Assembly (NCBI GenBank): GCA_029261575.1
Contig: JAJDBD010000010.1
Coordinates: 1 to 44,740 of the forward strand
Direction: 5' to 3'
Length of the DNA: 44,740 nucleotides
From: Nitrospinaceae bacterium
GTDB lineage: Bacteria; Nitrospinota; Nitrospinia; Nitrospinales; JACRGP01
Shown: positions 15,276 through 24,352 of the stretch, piece after piece
Layout of the letters: each line of letters opens with the position of its first letter
How positions within the stretch are numbered: the stretch's first letter is position 1
Program-made: the position numbers and the translations under genes
Notes under the pieces: model-generated
Told to the model about the DNA's origin: nothing
Databases searched by the model: none
The model's input: the letters and a program-made list of their open reading frames with translations, nothing else

Positions 15276-15659
15276 ATGCAAGAAGACACTCAAGATGATT
15301 TTGATTCGTTGGACGATTTAGCCGATATCGGCGACGCGGAGACTCTGGCCGATCTGGACGAAGGAGAATCCCCGGAAAAAAAGGATTCCGGAAAAGACCC
15401 GCGCAATCTTGACCTGATCCTGGACATTCCGCTGACGGTGACCGTAGAGTTGGGCCGCAGTAAAATGTTGATCAACGATTTGCTTCAGCTGAGTCAGGGA
15501 TCCGTTGTGGAACTCACCAAACTTGTCGGCGAACCCCTGGAAGTTCTGGTGAACCAGAAACTGGTGGCTCGCGGAGAAGTGGTCGTCGTCAACGAAAAGT
15601 TCGGCGTGCGACTCACCGATATAGTTTCCCCCATGGAGCGCGTTCAAACTCTGGCGTAG
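15276..15659 (+). CDS. fliN: Flagellar motor switch protein FliN
   Basis: 127 residues: an acidic N-terminal extension of about 45 residues (rich in Asp/Glu) and a single SpoA domain (LDLILDIPLTVTVELGRSKM, LSQGSVVELTKLVGEPLEVL, VARGEVVVVNEKFGVRLTDI). It forms the base of the C-ring with FliM and helps dock export cargo. The gene is 4 bp after fliM; a 281-bp gap with its own promoter separates it from fliO. Confidence 0.96.
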   Translation: MQEDTQDDFDSLDDLADIGDAETLADLDEGESPEKKDSGKDPRNLDLILDIPLTVTVELGRSKMLINDLLQLSQGSVVELTKLVGEPLEVLVNQKLVARGEVVVVNEKFGVRLTDIVSPMERVQTLA

Positions 15660-15787
15660 GGGAAGCTCATCGGCTTCGATCCGTCTTCCCCGCGCTGCTT
15701 CCCTTTGTTTCAAGAAATGAACGGGACTCCGTCCACGTTCAAAAATCCTTATTTAGATACGCCTTTCCTGCCGTTATTTCACCGTTA

Positions 15788-15801
15788 TTTTAAAACGCCC
15801 C
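15788..15801 (+). promoter_or_regulatory. Candidate activator half-site upstream of the fliO promoter
   Basis: TTTTAAAACGCCCC matches 12 of 14 positions of the sequence TTTTAAAACCCGCC at 13561-13574, upstream of the other sigma-54 promoter, and at a comparable distance to the -24 element. Low-complexity AT core; chance resemblance cannot be excluded. Confidence 0.3.
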
Positions 15802-15853
15802 CCACTAGTTTGACCTACCTGTTTCTTTGTCAAAAAGTTCCAGAATCAATTTG

Positions 15854-15869
15854 TGGTACAGCCTTTGCA
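15854..15869 (+). promoter_or_regulatory. Sigma-54 promoter before fliO
   Basis: TGGTACAGCCTTTGCA has the GG-N10-GC spacing and a near-consensus TTTGCA -12 element. It would start transcription near 15880, about 60 bp before fliO. It gives the export-gate genes (fliO onward) a promoter separate from fliLMN. Confidence 0.72.
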
Positions 15870-15940
15870 CATTGATTAATTAAGTGAGAAACGTCCATTA
15901 ATTTGACGCTTCAGGAATTAATAATCAACGCGGGTTTGCC

Positions 15941-17197
15941 ATGAATAATATTAAGAGAACCATCAGGCAATCGATAGGTTTACTCCAAGCGGTCGTTATC
16001 GGCGGGTTGTTTTTGTTTGCCGCGCCGGTGGAGTCCTCGACGGATTTAAGCAAGTTAAATTATTTACGGGACATTTCCATAGAGACCGGCGAAGACGCCC
16101 TGACCTTCCATTTGAAGTTCAGTCGACCGCTCGCAAAAAATCCCCGGCCGGAGTTTTTTGGTAAATCGGTACAGATAGAACTGCCGAACGCCTACATTCA
16201 TCCCGCAAAAAGATATTTTTATTCCGACGATTCTCCCATCGACCAGGTTTACGCTTCCCAGCTTGACGTCGATCGGGTGCGCGTACGCTTCGTTTACAAC
16301 GCTTCTCAAACGGATATGGCAAGCAACTTTCGGATTCGCAGAAAAGGAAGCGAACTGACCATTCGAGTGGATAAAAATCCCGACGACGTTCTGGACCGCT
16401 TTTTATTGCAAGCCTCCCAGGCCGCCCGGCAGGAAGAAAAATTTGTCAAACCGCAACGGACCCGGAAAATCAGCTCGACTCAAATTGAGCAAACGGAGGA
16501 ACCCGCATTTACGATACCCGACGAATTAATTCCCAAGACGCCTTCTTTAAAACAGGTGGAACCCCCCGTAGCCGCGCCGTCTTCCGTCAAGCCCATGCAG
16601 GCCGGTATCCTCCCGTCCGGTATTCTGGATAAGAAGGATCCTAATGCTGTGGCGCTTGAGGCCGAATCTAAAAATAGTTTTCTTAGCGGAAAGTCGTCAA
16701 AAAATTTGCAGGCCCCAAGTCTGGCGGCTTCCGGATTTAAAATGTTTTACACCCTGGCGCTGGTTTTGGGCGTCATGTTTCTCGTGTTTTTTATTTTCAA
16801 GAAAACCGTGTGGAAACACTCCCTGGGCGGCGACAAACAATTGGTCAAGGTGTTGGGATCCGGTTTTCTGGGACCCAGAAAAACCATCTCCCTCGTAGAA
16901 GTGGCCGGCGAGATTTTGATCGTGGGGATTTCAGGAGATACCATCACCCTGCTTTCCAACATCAAAGACGAGAAAAAAATCGAAAAGATCAAAAGCGATC
17001 AAAACGGCGACCCGTCCAAAGCGGGATTTTTTTCCGCCGCTAAAACAAAAACGGGACAGCCGCAAAGGAGCGGAGCCGCGCAGGGGTTTGCGAGTTACAT
17101 GAATAAATTTTATCAACCAGGCCCTTCAAAAGAAGCGTCGGTCGACGACGTGACGGCGATGATCCGCCGCAACCTTGGGAAATTGAAACCGGCGTGA
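15941..17197 (+). CDS. fliO: FliO-like protein with N-terminal AMIN-like domain
   Basis: 418 residues, far longer than typical FliO (about 100-150). Layout: signal peptide (1-33); a beta-rich periplasmic domain (about 37-145; LNYLRDISIETGEDALTFHL, then VRVRFVYN) resembling AMIN domains; a Pro/Lys-rich linker; a membrane helix (268-288); then the cytoplasmic FliO core (KQLVKVLGSGFLGPRKTISL, GEILIVGISGDTITLLSNI). It ends in a basic tail. FliO assists FliP ring assembly in the export gate. The position directly before fliP (overlap of 4 bp, GTGA) supports the call. ATG 15941 has little Shine-Dalgarno signal. Confidence 0.85.
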   Translation: MNNIKRTIRQSIGLLQAVVIGGLFLFAAPVESSTDLSKLNYLRDISIETGEDALTFHLKFSRPLAKNPRPEFFGKSVQIELPNAYIHPAKRYFYSDDSPIDQVYASQLDVDRVRVRFVYNASQTDMASNFRIRRKGSELTIRVDKNPDDVLDRFLLQASQAARQEEKFVKPQRTRKISSTQIEQTEEPAFTIPDELIPKTPSLKQVEPPVAAPSSVKPMQAGILPSGILDKKDPNAVALEAESKNSFLSGKSSKNLQAPSLAASGFKMFYTLALVLGVMFLVFFIFKKTVWKHSLGGDKQLVKVLGSGFLGPRKTISLVEVAGEILIVGISGDTITLLSNIKDEKKIEKIKSDQNGDPSKAGFFSAAKTKTGQPQRSGAAQGFASYMNKFYQPGPSKEASVDDVTAMIRRNLGKLKPA

Positions 17198-17958
17198 AAA
17201 ATAATTTTAAAAAAATATTCGGAATCGGCTTCGCCGTTCTGTGTCTCGTTCTGGCCGGGATGGTCGCGTCGGCCTGGGCCATTCCCATGCCCACGATACA
17301 AGTTGGGATGGAACAGGCGGAAGGTCCGGAACAGTTGTCCAGCGCCTTGCAGGTCTTACTGCTGTTAACCGTTCTGACCCTGGCGCCTTCGATCCTGATC
17401 ATGATGACTTCGTTTACGCGGATCGTTATCGTTTTATCTTTTTTGCGGCAGGCCATGGGAACCCAGCAAACTCCGCCGACCCAGGTTTTGGTCGGGCTGG
17501 CGCTCTTTCTGTCGATGTTTGTGATGAGTCCGGTATGGAACCAGATAAACGAAAGCGCTTTCGAGCCTTTTATGGAAGAGAAAATTTCACAAGTGGAAGC
17601 TTTCAAAATCGCCCAGGTCCCTTTGAAGCGATTCATGTTGAATCAGATTCGCGAAAAGGATTTGGCCCTGTTCGTCAACCTGCTCGACGGCCCGAAACCC
17701 GCCACGCGCGATGACGTTCAAATAACAGCGCTGATTCCCGCCTTCATCATCAGCGAATTGAAAACCGCTTTTCAAATCGGGTTTATGATTTACATCCCGT
17801 TTTTGATATTGGACATGGTGGTCGCCAGCGTGTTGCTGTCCATGGGCATGCTCATGTTGCCGCCGGTGTTGATCTCTCTTCCGTTTAAATTGATGTTGTT
17901 TGTGATGGTGGACGGCTGGTATCTGACGGTCGGGTCGCTAATGAAAAGTTTTCATTGA
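17194..17958 (+). CDS. fliP: Flagellar export gate protein FliP
   Basis: 254 residues, starting at GTG inside the fliO stop region. It has a cleavable signal peptide (near ASAWA-IPMP) and the family core LLLTVLTLAPSILIMMTSFTR, IVLSFLRQAMGTQQTPPTQ, IPAFIISELKTAFQIGF and SMGMLMLPPVLISLPFKLM. FliP forms the pentameric pore of the FliPQR export gate in the basal body. fliQ follows after 13 bp. Confidence 0.97.
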   Translation: MKNNFKKIFGIGFAVLCLVLAGMVASAWAIPMPTIQVGMEQAEGPEQLSSALQVLLLLTVLTLAPSILIMMTSFTRIVIVLSFLRQAMGTQQTPPTQVLVGLALFLSMFVMSPVWNQINESAFEPFMEEKISQVEAFKIAQVPLKRFMLNQIREKDLALFVNLLDGPKPATRDDVQITALIPAFIISELKTAFQIGFMIYIPFLILDMVVASVLLSMGMLMLPPVLISLPFKLMLFVMVDGWYLTVGSLMKSFH

Positions 17959-17971
17959 ACCGGGGTAGGCT

Positions 17972-18241
17972 ATGACGCACCAATTCATCGTAGATTTTGC
18001 AATGGAAAGCCTCATGCTTACTTTGCTTCTGTCCGCGCCCATGCTGGGTTTTGGGCTGGCGGCGGGGCTGGTCGTTTCCATTTTTCAGGCCGTCACCTCG
18101 ATTCAGGAATTGACGCTGACCTTCATTCCGAAAATCCTTGCGGTGTTTTTATCCCTGATATTGTTTCTGCCCTGGTTGCTCCAATCGATTCTCGCGTTCA
18201 CTGCAAAAATCCTGACCGAGTTTCCCAACTGGATTGGATGA
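17972..18241 (+). CDS. fliQ: Flagellar export gate protein FliQ
   Basis: 89 residues with two helices forming a hairpin. Signatures ESLMLTLLLSAPMLGFGLAA, GLVVSIFQAVTSIQELTLTF and PKILAVFLSLILFLPWLL are typical. FliQ packs around FliP/FliR in the export gate. The stop overlaps the fliR start (ATGA). Confidence 0.97.
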   Translation: MTHQFIVDFAMESLMLTLLLSAPMLGFGLAAGLVVSIFQAVTSIQELTLTFIPKILAVFLSLILFLPWLLQSILAFTAKILTEFPNWIG

Positions 18242-19017
18242 TGGGCTCTTTTGAATTCAACCCGGCGCAAATCGAGAGCTTTATGTTCGTGTTGTTTCGC
18301 GTCGGCGCCATCCTCATGTTCATGCCGGTATTGGGCAGCGGGTTGATCCCCGCCAGAATCCGAATCGCCTTTGCCCTGATGTTCAGTCTGGCGATTTATC
18401 CTCTGGTTCAGCATCACGGGTATCCCCAGGTAGACAGTCTTCTGGGCTTGTCCGCGTATATGTTTATCGAAATCATGGTCGGTTTTTCCATCGCCTACGC
18501 CGTCCGCCTCATTTTCACCGCCGTGCAGGTGGCGGGGACGGTGGTGGATTTTCAAATGGGGTTTGGGGTGGTGAACGTGATCGATCCGCAGACCAACTCC
18601 CAGGTATCCATCACCGCACAGTTTCAAAATATTCTGGCGATACTGCTTTTTCTGGCGCTCGACGCGCACCACATCATTATTTACGCGGTGGTGGAAAGTT
18701 TTTCCGCGATTGATCCCCTAAGCTACGCGTTCACCAGTCTTTCAGTGGAATACCTGTTGAGATTGTTTACGGGGACCTTCGCCACCGCCGCAAAAATAGC
18801 GGCCCCGCTCATGGCCATTTTATTTTTTCTTAGCGTCGGATTGGGTCTGGTGGCGCGAACCGTTCCGCAAATGAACGTTTTCATTATAGGTTTTCCTTTG
18901 CAGATTGCCGTCGGCTTGATGATGACGGCATTTTCCATGGCGTTTTTTACCCAGATCGTTTCGCGGGAAATCGAATTTTTACCCGAGCGCATGTTGAGCC
19001 TGATGAACACATTTTGA
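18238..19017 (+). CDS. fliR: Flagellar export gate protein FliR
   Basis: 259 residues with about six helices. Signatures: FVLFRVGAILMFMPVLGSG, IPARIRIAFALMFSLAIYP, EIMVGFSIAYAVRLIFTAVQ, GTVVDFQMGFGVVNVIDPQT and ARTVPQMNVFIIGFPLQIAVG. One FliR completes the FliP5Q4R1 gate. Two adjacent ATG codons (18238 and 18241) are possible; the first overlaps the fliQ stop and implies translational coupling. Confidence 0.97.
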   Translation: MMGSFEFNPAQIESFMFVLFRVGAILMFMPVLGSGLIPARIRIAFALMFSLAIYPLVQHHGYPQVDSLLGLSAYMFIEIMVGFSIAYAVRLIFTAVQVAGTVVDFQMGFGVVNVIDPQTNSQVSITAQFQNILAILLFLALDAHHIIIYAVVESFSAIDPLSYAFTSLSVEYLLRLFTGTFATAAKIAAPLMAILFFLSVGLGLVARTVPQMNVFIIGFPLQIAVGLMMTAFSMAFFTQIVSREIEFLPERMLSLMNTF

Positions 19018-19060
19018 TTTGGAGGGCTTCCGTTTTTTTTGAATATGACGGAGCGGGATA

Positions 19061-20134
19061 ATGGCCGAGGAAAACAAAGACCAGAAAACTGAAGAGGCGT
19101 CGACTAAACGCCTCAGGCAAACCGAGGAGCGCGGGCAATTTTCCCAAAGCCGGGAAATGACCTCTGCGTTTGTCTTGATGTTCGCCATTCTGGGGTTCTC
19201 CATTGCAGGCCGGGAATCCTCCCTAAAGGTCATGGCCTTTTGGCGCCACACGTTCGGCCAGGTCCACGCGGTTCAAGTCAATCCCGGGGAAATGCAAAAA
19301 CTTCTGGTTTCGACCGTGTACAGTATTGCGGAAATTTTGGCTCCCCTCCTTTTATTAATCATGCTGGGCGGCGTGTTGGCCAATTTGATTCAGACAGGGG
19401 GGTTCAAGTTTTCCCTCCACCCCCTGCAACCCAACTTTGGGAAGTTGAATCCGTTGAAGGGTTTTGCGCGTATATTTTCCAAAAACAGTTTGGGCGAGTT
19501 GGTTAAATCCATTTTTAAAGTTTGGATCGTTTCCGTGGTGGTCTATTACACCATCAAGGATCACTTCGACATGTTGCCCGCCCTGATGGAATTTTCCGTG
19601 GGGCAGATTTTGGCGTTCATGGGCGAGGTTGGATTGGAGATCATGATCAAGGTTCTTCTTATCATGATCGTGCTGGCCGCGGCGGATTTCTCTTTCCAGA
19701 AATTCCTTTACCTTGAAAACCTGAAGATGACCAAGCAGGAAGTCAAGGACGAGAGAAAGGACACCGAGGGAAACCCGCAGGTCAAGCAAAGGATCCGGAC
19801 GGCGCAGTTGCAAATGGCGCGGCGGCGGATGATGGCGGCGGTGCCCCAGGCCGACGTGGTGGTCACCAACCCGACTCATATTTCCGTGGCGATAAAATAC
19901 GACAATAGCCGGCACGAGGCGCCCGTGGTGGTTGCCAAGGGAGAGGGCAATGTGGCTTTCAAAATTCGGGAAATCGCGCGGGAACACAACATCCCGTTGG
20001 TGGAAGACAAACCGCTGGCCCGCGCCCTGAACAAAACCGTGGATATCGGACAATACATTCCCGCGTCCCTGTACAAGGCCGTGGCGGAGATTCTGGCCTA
20101 CGTTTATAAACTCAAAAGAAGACCGCTGGTATAG
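19061..20134 (+). CDS. flhB: Flagellar export switch protein FlhB
   Basis: 357 residues: a polar N-terminus (EDQKTEEASTKRL-type signature), four helices, then a cytoplasmic domain with the autocleavage motif NPTH at 270-273. The linker KMTKQEVKDERKDTEGNPQVK is canonical. Self-cleavage between Asn and Pro switches export from rod/hook to filament substrates. The C-terminal part ends at EILAYVYKLKRR, about the usual length. 43 bp after fliR. Confidence 0.97.
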   Translation: MAEENKDQKTEEASTKRLRQTEERGQFSQSREMTSAFVLMFAILGFSIAGRESSLKVMAFWRHTFGQVHAVQVNPGEMQKLLVSTVYSIAEILAPLLLLIMLGGVLANLIQTGGFKFSLHPLQPNFGKLNPLKGFARIFSKNSLGELVKSIFKVWIVSVVVYYTIKDHFDMLPALMEFSVGQILAFMGEVGLEIMIKVLLIMIVLAAADFSFQKFLYLENLKMTKQEVKDERKDTEGNPQVKQRIRTAQLQMARRRMMAAVPQADVVVTNPTHISVAIKYDNSRHEAPVVVAKGEGNVAFKIREIAREHNIPLVEDKPLARALNKTVDIGQYIPASLYKAVAEILAYVYKLKRRPLV

Positions 20135-20243
20135 ATATTGCTTAATTAAACCAAGAGGAAATACCCCTGATTTTTGACGCTGGGAAAATCCTTGAGTCCC
20201 TTTGTTTGTAGCGTTTAATGAAAACAGGACGGTTGAGACGAGG

Positions 20244-22370
20244 ATGTCTCCCCGTCAAAACTTTGAACGATTGGACCTTTCAATGGCGCAGGCCGGATTT
20301 AAATTTCCTTTCATCGACAAGCCCAACGAGCTTTTTGTAGCTCTGGGCGTTCTGGTGACCCTGGTGGTGATGGTGATTCCCATTCCCACCTTCCTGCTGG
20401 ATATATTCCTTTCTTTCAGCCTCACCTTCTCAATCATAATTCTTTTGGTGGCCATTTTCATGCTGGCGCCGCTGGAGTTTTCCGTTTTCCCCTCGCTGTT
20501 GCTGATGGTCACTCTTCTGCGGCTGTCGCTCAATGTGGCGTCCACCCGGATCATTTTATTGCATGGTTCCGAAGGACCAGGCGCGGCGGGACAGGTCATT
20601 GAATCCTTCGGCTCCTTCGTCGTCGGCGGAAATTACGTCGTTGGCTCCGTCGTTTTCCTCATTCTCGTTCTCATCAACTTTGTGGTCATCACCAAAGGTA
20701 CAGTGCGAACTTCCGAAGTGGCCGCCCGGTTTACTCTGGACGCCATACCGGGAAAACAGATGAGTATCGACGCCGATCTGAACGCCGGCATCATTAACGA
20801 ACAAGAGGCCCGCGAGCGCAGGCAGAAGCTGGAAAACGAGGCGGACTTTTATGGCGCGATGGACGGTTCCATTCGCTTCGTGCGCGGCGACGCCATCGCC
20901 GGGATTCTGATCACTCTGATTAATATTTTGGGCGGATTCGCCATCGGCGTGTTTCAACAGGATATGGCAATGGCCGAGGCGGCCAAAATTTACACCCTGC
21001 TGACCATCGGCGACGGTTTGGTGTCCCAGCTTCCGGCATTGGTGATCTCCACCGCCGCCGGCATGGTGGTCACCCGCGCGGTTTCCAAAAAAAATCTATC
21101 GACGGATTTGACGGACCAACTACTGCAACATCCCCGGGCCTTTGTCATCTCTTCCGGGGCGTTGTTCTTTTTCGCGCTGATTCCGGGCTTGCCGCATTTT
21201 CCGTTTTTTCTGTTGTCGGCCCTCTCCGGATTCATAGCCTACAATAAATTTAAAGACAATAAAAATGTCCAGGTTATAGAGAGGAAAAAAATTGAAGACG
21301 ACGCCAAAGCGCCTATCCCCGAAAAGGTGGAATCCATTCTTCCGCTCGACGTTATGGAACTGGAAGTGGGCTACGAGCTTATTGCCCTGGTCGACGCGGA
21401 TCGCAACGGCGAATTGCTCGATCGCATCAAATCCATTCGCAGGCAGTTCGCCCTCGATATGGGTTTCATCGTTCCGCCCTTGCACATTCGCGATAACCTT
21501 CAGTTGAAACCCGGCGAGTACGGCGTTCTGGTCAAAGGCGTGCAAGTGACCAAGGGTTCGGTGATGATGGGCCGGTTTCTGGCGATGAATCCGGGCGTGG
21601 TGGAAAAGGAAATCGAAGGCGTTAAAACGACGGAGCCGACTTACAATCTGCCTGCGGTCTGGATCCCATCCAAAAACAAACAGGAGGCGCAGGTGGCCGG
21701 GTACACCGTGGTCGATCCCGCAACGGTGATCACCACTCATATCAAGGAAACCATTAAACGCCACGCCCACGAGCTTCTGGGCCGCCAGGAAACGCAATCG
21801 TTGCTGGATAAATTTAGAGAAACCAATCCCAAGGTGGTGGACGAATTGATTCCGGATCTTCTTCCCCTCGGCAAGGTGCAGAAGGTGTTGCAGAACCTTC
21901 TTAAGGAAAATATTTCGATCCGCGACCTGCGCACCATTTTGGAACAGTTGGCCGATTTTGCGCCGCTCACCAAGGATCCCGATATTCTGACGGAATACGT
22001 TCGGCAGGCCCTGGCGCGGCCCATCACGCAAAAATACCAGTCCAAAGACGGAAGCCTTCACGTATTGACCCTGGAAAAAGCCATTGAGGACGTCATTGAG
22101 GGTTCGGTGCAAAAAACCGAAGCGACGACTTACCTGGCGCTGGAACCGTCCATCGCGGAAAAAATTATAGGTCGGTTGAGGGAAGCAGTGGAAGCGGCAA
22201 CGCCCACTTTGGACGCTCAACCGGTGCTATTGGTCTCACCCACCGTGCGCATGTACATCCGCAGGTTGCTGGAGCGGTTCCTTCCCGAGTTGGCGATCTT
22301 GTCGCACAGCGAGGTGGCTCCTTCGGCGCAGATCAAAACTTTGAAAGTGGTGGGCCTGAATGCAAATTAA
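20244..22370 (+). CDS. flhA: Flagellar export protein FlhA
   Basis: About 708 residues from ATG 20244. An upstream in-frame TTG at 20202 and a downstream ATG at 20283 are alternatives, and none has a clear ribosome binding site. Eight N-terminal helices include LFVALGVLVTLVVMVIPIP, the LNVASTRIIL loop, ARFTLDAIPGKQMSIDADLN and EADFYGAMDGSIRFVRGDAI (FHIPEP signatures). They are followed by the cytoplasmic ring domain that binds chaperone-substrate complexes. FlhA couples proton flow to export. Its stop overlaps flhF by 11 bp. Confidence 0.96.
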   Translation: MSPRQNFERLDLSMAQAGFKFPFIDKPNELFVALGVLVTLVVMVIPIPTFLLDIFLSFSLTFSIIILLVAIFMLAPLEFSVFPSLLLMVTLLRLSLNVASTRIILLHGSEGPGAAGQVIESFGSFVVGGNYVVGSVVFLILVLINFVVITKGTVRTSEVAARFTLDAIPGKQMSIDADLNAGIINEQEARERRQKLENEADFYGAMDGSIRFVRGDAIAGILITLINILGGFAIGVFQQDMAMAEAAKIYTLLTIGDGLVSQLPALVISTAAGMVVTRAVSKKNLSTDLTDQLLQHPRAFVISSGALFFFALIPGLPHFPFFLLSALSGFIAYNKFKDNKNVQVIERKKIEDDAKAPIPEKVESILPLDVMELEVGYELIALVDADRNGELLDRIKSIRRQFALDMGFIVPPLHIRDNLQLKPGEYGVLVKGVQVTKGSVMMGRFLAMNPGVVEKEIEGVKTTEPTYNLPAVWIPSKNKQEAQVAGYTVVDPATVITTHIKETIKRHAHELLGRQETQSLLDKFRETNPKVVDELIPDLLPLGKVQKVLQNLLKENISIRDLRTILEQLADFAPLTKDPDILTEYVRQALARPITQKYQSKDGSLHVLTLEKAIEDVIEGSVQKTEATTYLALEPSIAEKIIGRLREAVEAATPTLDAQPVLLVSPTVRMYIRRLLERFLPELAILSHSEVAPSAQIKTLKVVGLNAN

Positions 22371-23496
22371 AAAAATTACTGGAAAAAATTATCTGGAAGC
22401 CCTGGACCGGGTCAAAAGCGAACTGGGCGAGGACGCGCTCATTTTGGGAACGCGCACCTTGCGCCGGTCGGAGTCGCTCAAGGCGGTTTCGCCCCAGGTG
22501 GAGATCACCGCCGCAACGGACCGCTTTCCATCGAACCCGCAGGAATTCCCGTCCGAAAAACTTTTTCCCGAAGAACAAAGCTCTTTCGTCGAGACGGTCG
22601 ATGAAGAGCCGGAATTGAAATCCCTGGTGATGACCCTGCTCAATCAAACCGAAAGAGTCCGGGCGTTTGGGATTCGCGAGCGTCAATTTGGTTTATATAA
22701 AAACCTGATCGACGCCGGAGTCAACGAGCGATTGGCGGGAAAGATGATCGAAAGGCTCAACGCAGAGTCGGAATCTTCCCTTGAGACCCCCTCTCTCTTT
22801 AAGGAAAAGGCGGAGATGGCGAAGTTGATGAAACGCTTGACGCCTTGCGATCCCGGTTTTAAAAAACCGAAATCCGGTCCCAGGCTGGTCGCCTTTGTCG
22901 GGCCGACGGGCGCGGGGAAGACAACGACCCTGGCCAAGCTGGCGGCCCGGTTCTCCCTGGAAAAAAACAAGAAAGTGGCGATCATTTCATTGGATACCTA
23001 TCGAGTTGGAGCGGTGGAGCAGTTGCGGGTGTATGGACAAATCATGAACGCCCCGGTCGAGGTCGCCTCCGATCCGGACGAGTTTCAACAGGCCGTCGCC
23101 CGGCACCGCGATAAAGATCTGATCCTGATCGATACGACGGGAAAAAATCACAAGGACCCGGCTTATCCCAACCGCTTGAAACAAATTTTTTCGCGCGTCG
23201 AGGAGTTGGAGACGCATCTGGTATTGAGCGTTGCCATGGATGAAAAAATATTTGACAGCGTTTACAACAGCTACCGAAGTCTCGGGATAGACCGTCTTTT
23301 GTTCACCAAGCTGGACGAGGGAGTTTCTTTTGGTCCAATGTTTAATTTTGCGCTGAAAACGCACGTTCCCCTTTCGTATTTTACCGACGGGCAAAGGGTG
23401 CCGGAGGATATAGAAGTCGCTGAAAGTGAAAGGGTAATTCGTTTGATTTTTAACTGGAATGAGGCTAAATTAAAGGCGGAAGCGATCTATGATTGA
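22360..23496 (+). CDS. flhF: Flagellar placement GTPase FlhF
   Basis: 378 residues: a short N-terminal segment (MQIKKITGKNYLEALDRVKSELGEDALI), a variable linker, a helical N domain, and an SRP-type G domain with VGPTGAGKTTTLAKLA (P-loop), LDTYRVGAVEQL, LIDTTGKN, and TKLDEGVSFG. FlhF sets the site and number of flagella, usually at the pole, together with FlhG. The DTTGKNH motif has Lys-Asn where DTAGRS is usual; this is a common variation in the family. Confidence 0.96.
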   Translation: MQIKKITGKNYLEALDRVKSELGEDALILGTRTLRRSESLKAVSPQVEITAATDRFPSNPQEFPSEKLFPEEQSSFVETVDEEPELKSLVMTLLNQTERVRAFGIRERQFGLYKNLIDAGVNERLAGKMIERLNAESESSLETPSLFKEKAEMAKLMKRLTPCDPGFKKPKSGPRLVAFVGPTGAGKTTTLAKLAARFSLEKNKKVAIISLDTYRVGAVEQLRVYGQIMNAPVEVASDPDEFQQAVARHRDKDLILIDTTGKNHKDPAYPNRLKQIFSRVEELETHLVLSVAMDEKIFDSVYNSYRSLGIDRLLFTKLDEGVSFGPMFNFALKTHVPLSYFTDGQRVPEDIEVAESERVIRLIFNWNEAKLKAEAIYD

Positions 23497-24352
23497 AACT
23501 GGAAGACAAGCCAGAACGTTAAAAAAAATTGGGCGCGGCGAAATGGACCTTAGAGTAATAGCCTTCAGTAGCGGAAAAGGCGGGGTTGGGAAAACCAATC
23601 TTGCGACCAACCTGTCCTACCTGCTTTGCAGGAAAGGGAAAAGGGTTTTGATTTTCGACGCCGACGTCGGTCTCGCCAATATACACATTCTCCTTGGGCT
23701 GTCCCCGAAGTTGAATTTGCAACACGTGCTTTCGGGCGAAAAATCTATCGATGAAATTATTGTGGAAGGTCCGGGAGGAATTCATATCCTGCCCGGCGGC
23801 GAAGGCGTGGAGGCGTTGACTCATCTGGGGCACGAGGCGCGTTTGATCCTGTTGGAGGAATTCGAACGGCTCAGCGAAAGTTACGATTATCTGATATTCG
23901 ATACCGCGGCGGGAATTTCCTCCAACGTCACTTTTTTTTGTACAGCGGCGCAGGAAGCGTTTTTGATCGCCTCTCCGGAACCGACGTCTCTCACGGACGT
24001 TTACGCGTTGATGAAAGTGTTGTGCCAGAATCATAATAAAAAGAGTTTTCGCCTGCTGGTCAATTCCGTCAAATCGGAAAACGAGGCCAAGCAGGTATTT
24101 CGAACCCTTTCGTCGGTGGCGGACAAGTTTCTTCCGGAAGCGTCCATCGAATACGCCGGACATGTGGTCACGGATCCCTGCGTGTCGAAATCCGTGCGTC
24201 GGCAAAGGCCCTTTGTCGAGTTGTATCCTTACGCCAAGGCCAGCGGATGCGTCCGGGATTTGTGCGAAAAGATTATGGAAGAGAGCGCCGCGCGCGTGGA
24301 TAGTTCCTCCCGCCGGCCTTTCCTTTGGAGAGACGTTTTTCAAGTCCAATGA
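23489..24352 (+). CDS. flhG: Flagellar number regulator FlhG (MinD/ParA-like ATPase)
   Basis: 287 residues with deviant Walker A SSGKGGVGKTNLATNLSY, VLIFDADVGLANIHILLG, and YLIFDTAAGISSNV. The N-terminal MIETGRQARTLKKI resembles the DQA-type helix that stimulates FlhF GTPase. It overlaps flhF by 8 bp. The Walker lysines are intact. FlhG limits flagellar number and, in several species, also represses the sigma-54 activator FleQ/FlrA; the sigma-54 promoters here make that plausible. Confidence 0.95.
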   Translation: MIETGRQARTLKKIGRGEMDLRVIAFSSGKGGVGKTNLATNLSYLLCRKGKRVLIFDADVGLANIHILLGLSPKLNLQHVLSGEKSIDEIIVEGPGGIHILPGGEGVEALTHLGHEARLILLEEFERLSESYDYLIFDTAAGISSNVTFFCTAAQEAFLIASPEPTSLTDVYALMKVLCQNHNKKSFRLLVNSVKSENEAKQVFRTLSSVADKFLPEASIEYAGHVVTDPCVSKSVRRQRPFVELYPYAKASGCVRDLCEKIMEESAARVDSSSRRPFLWRDVFQVQ

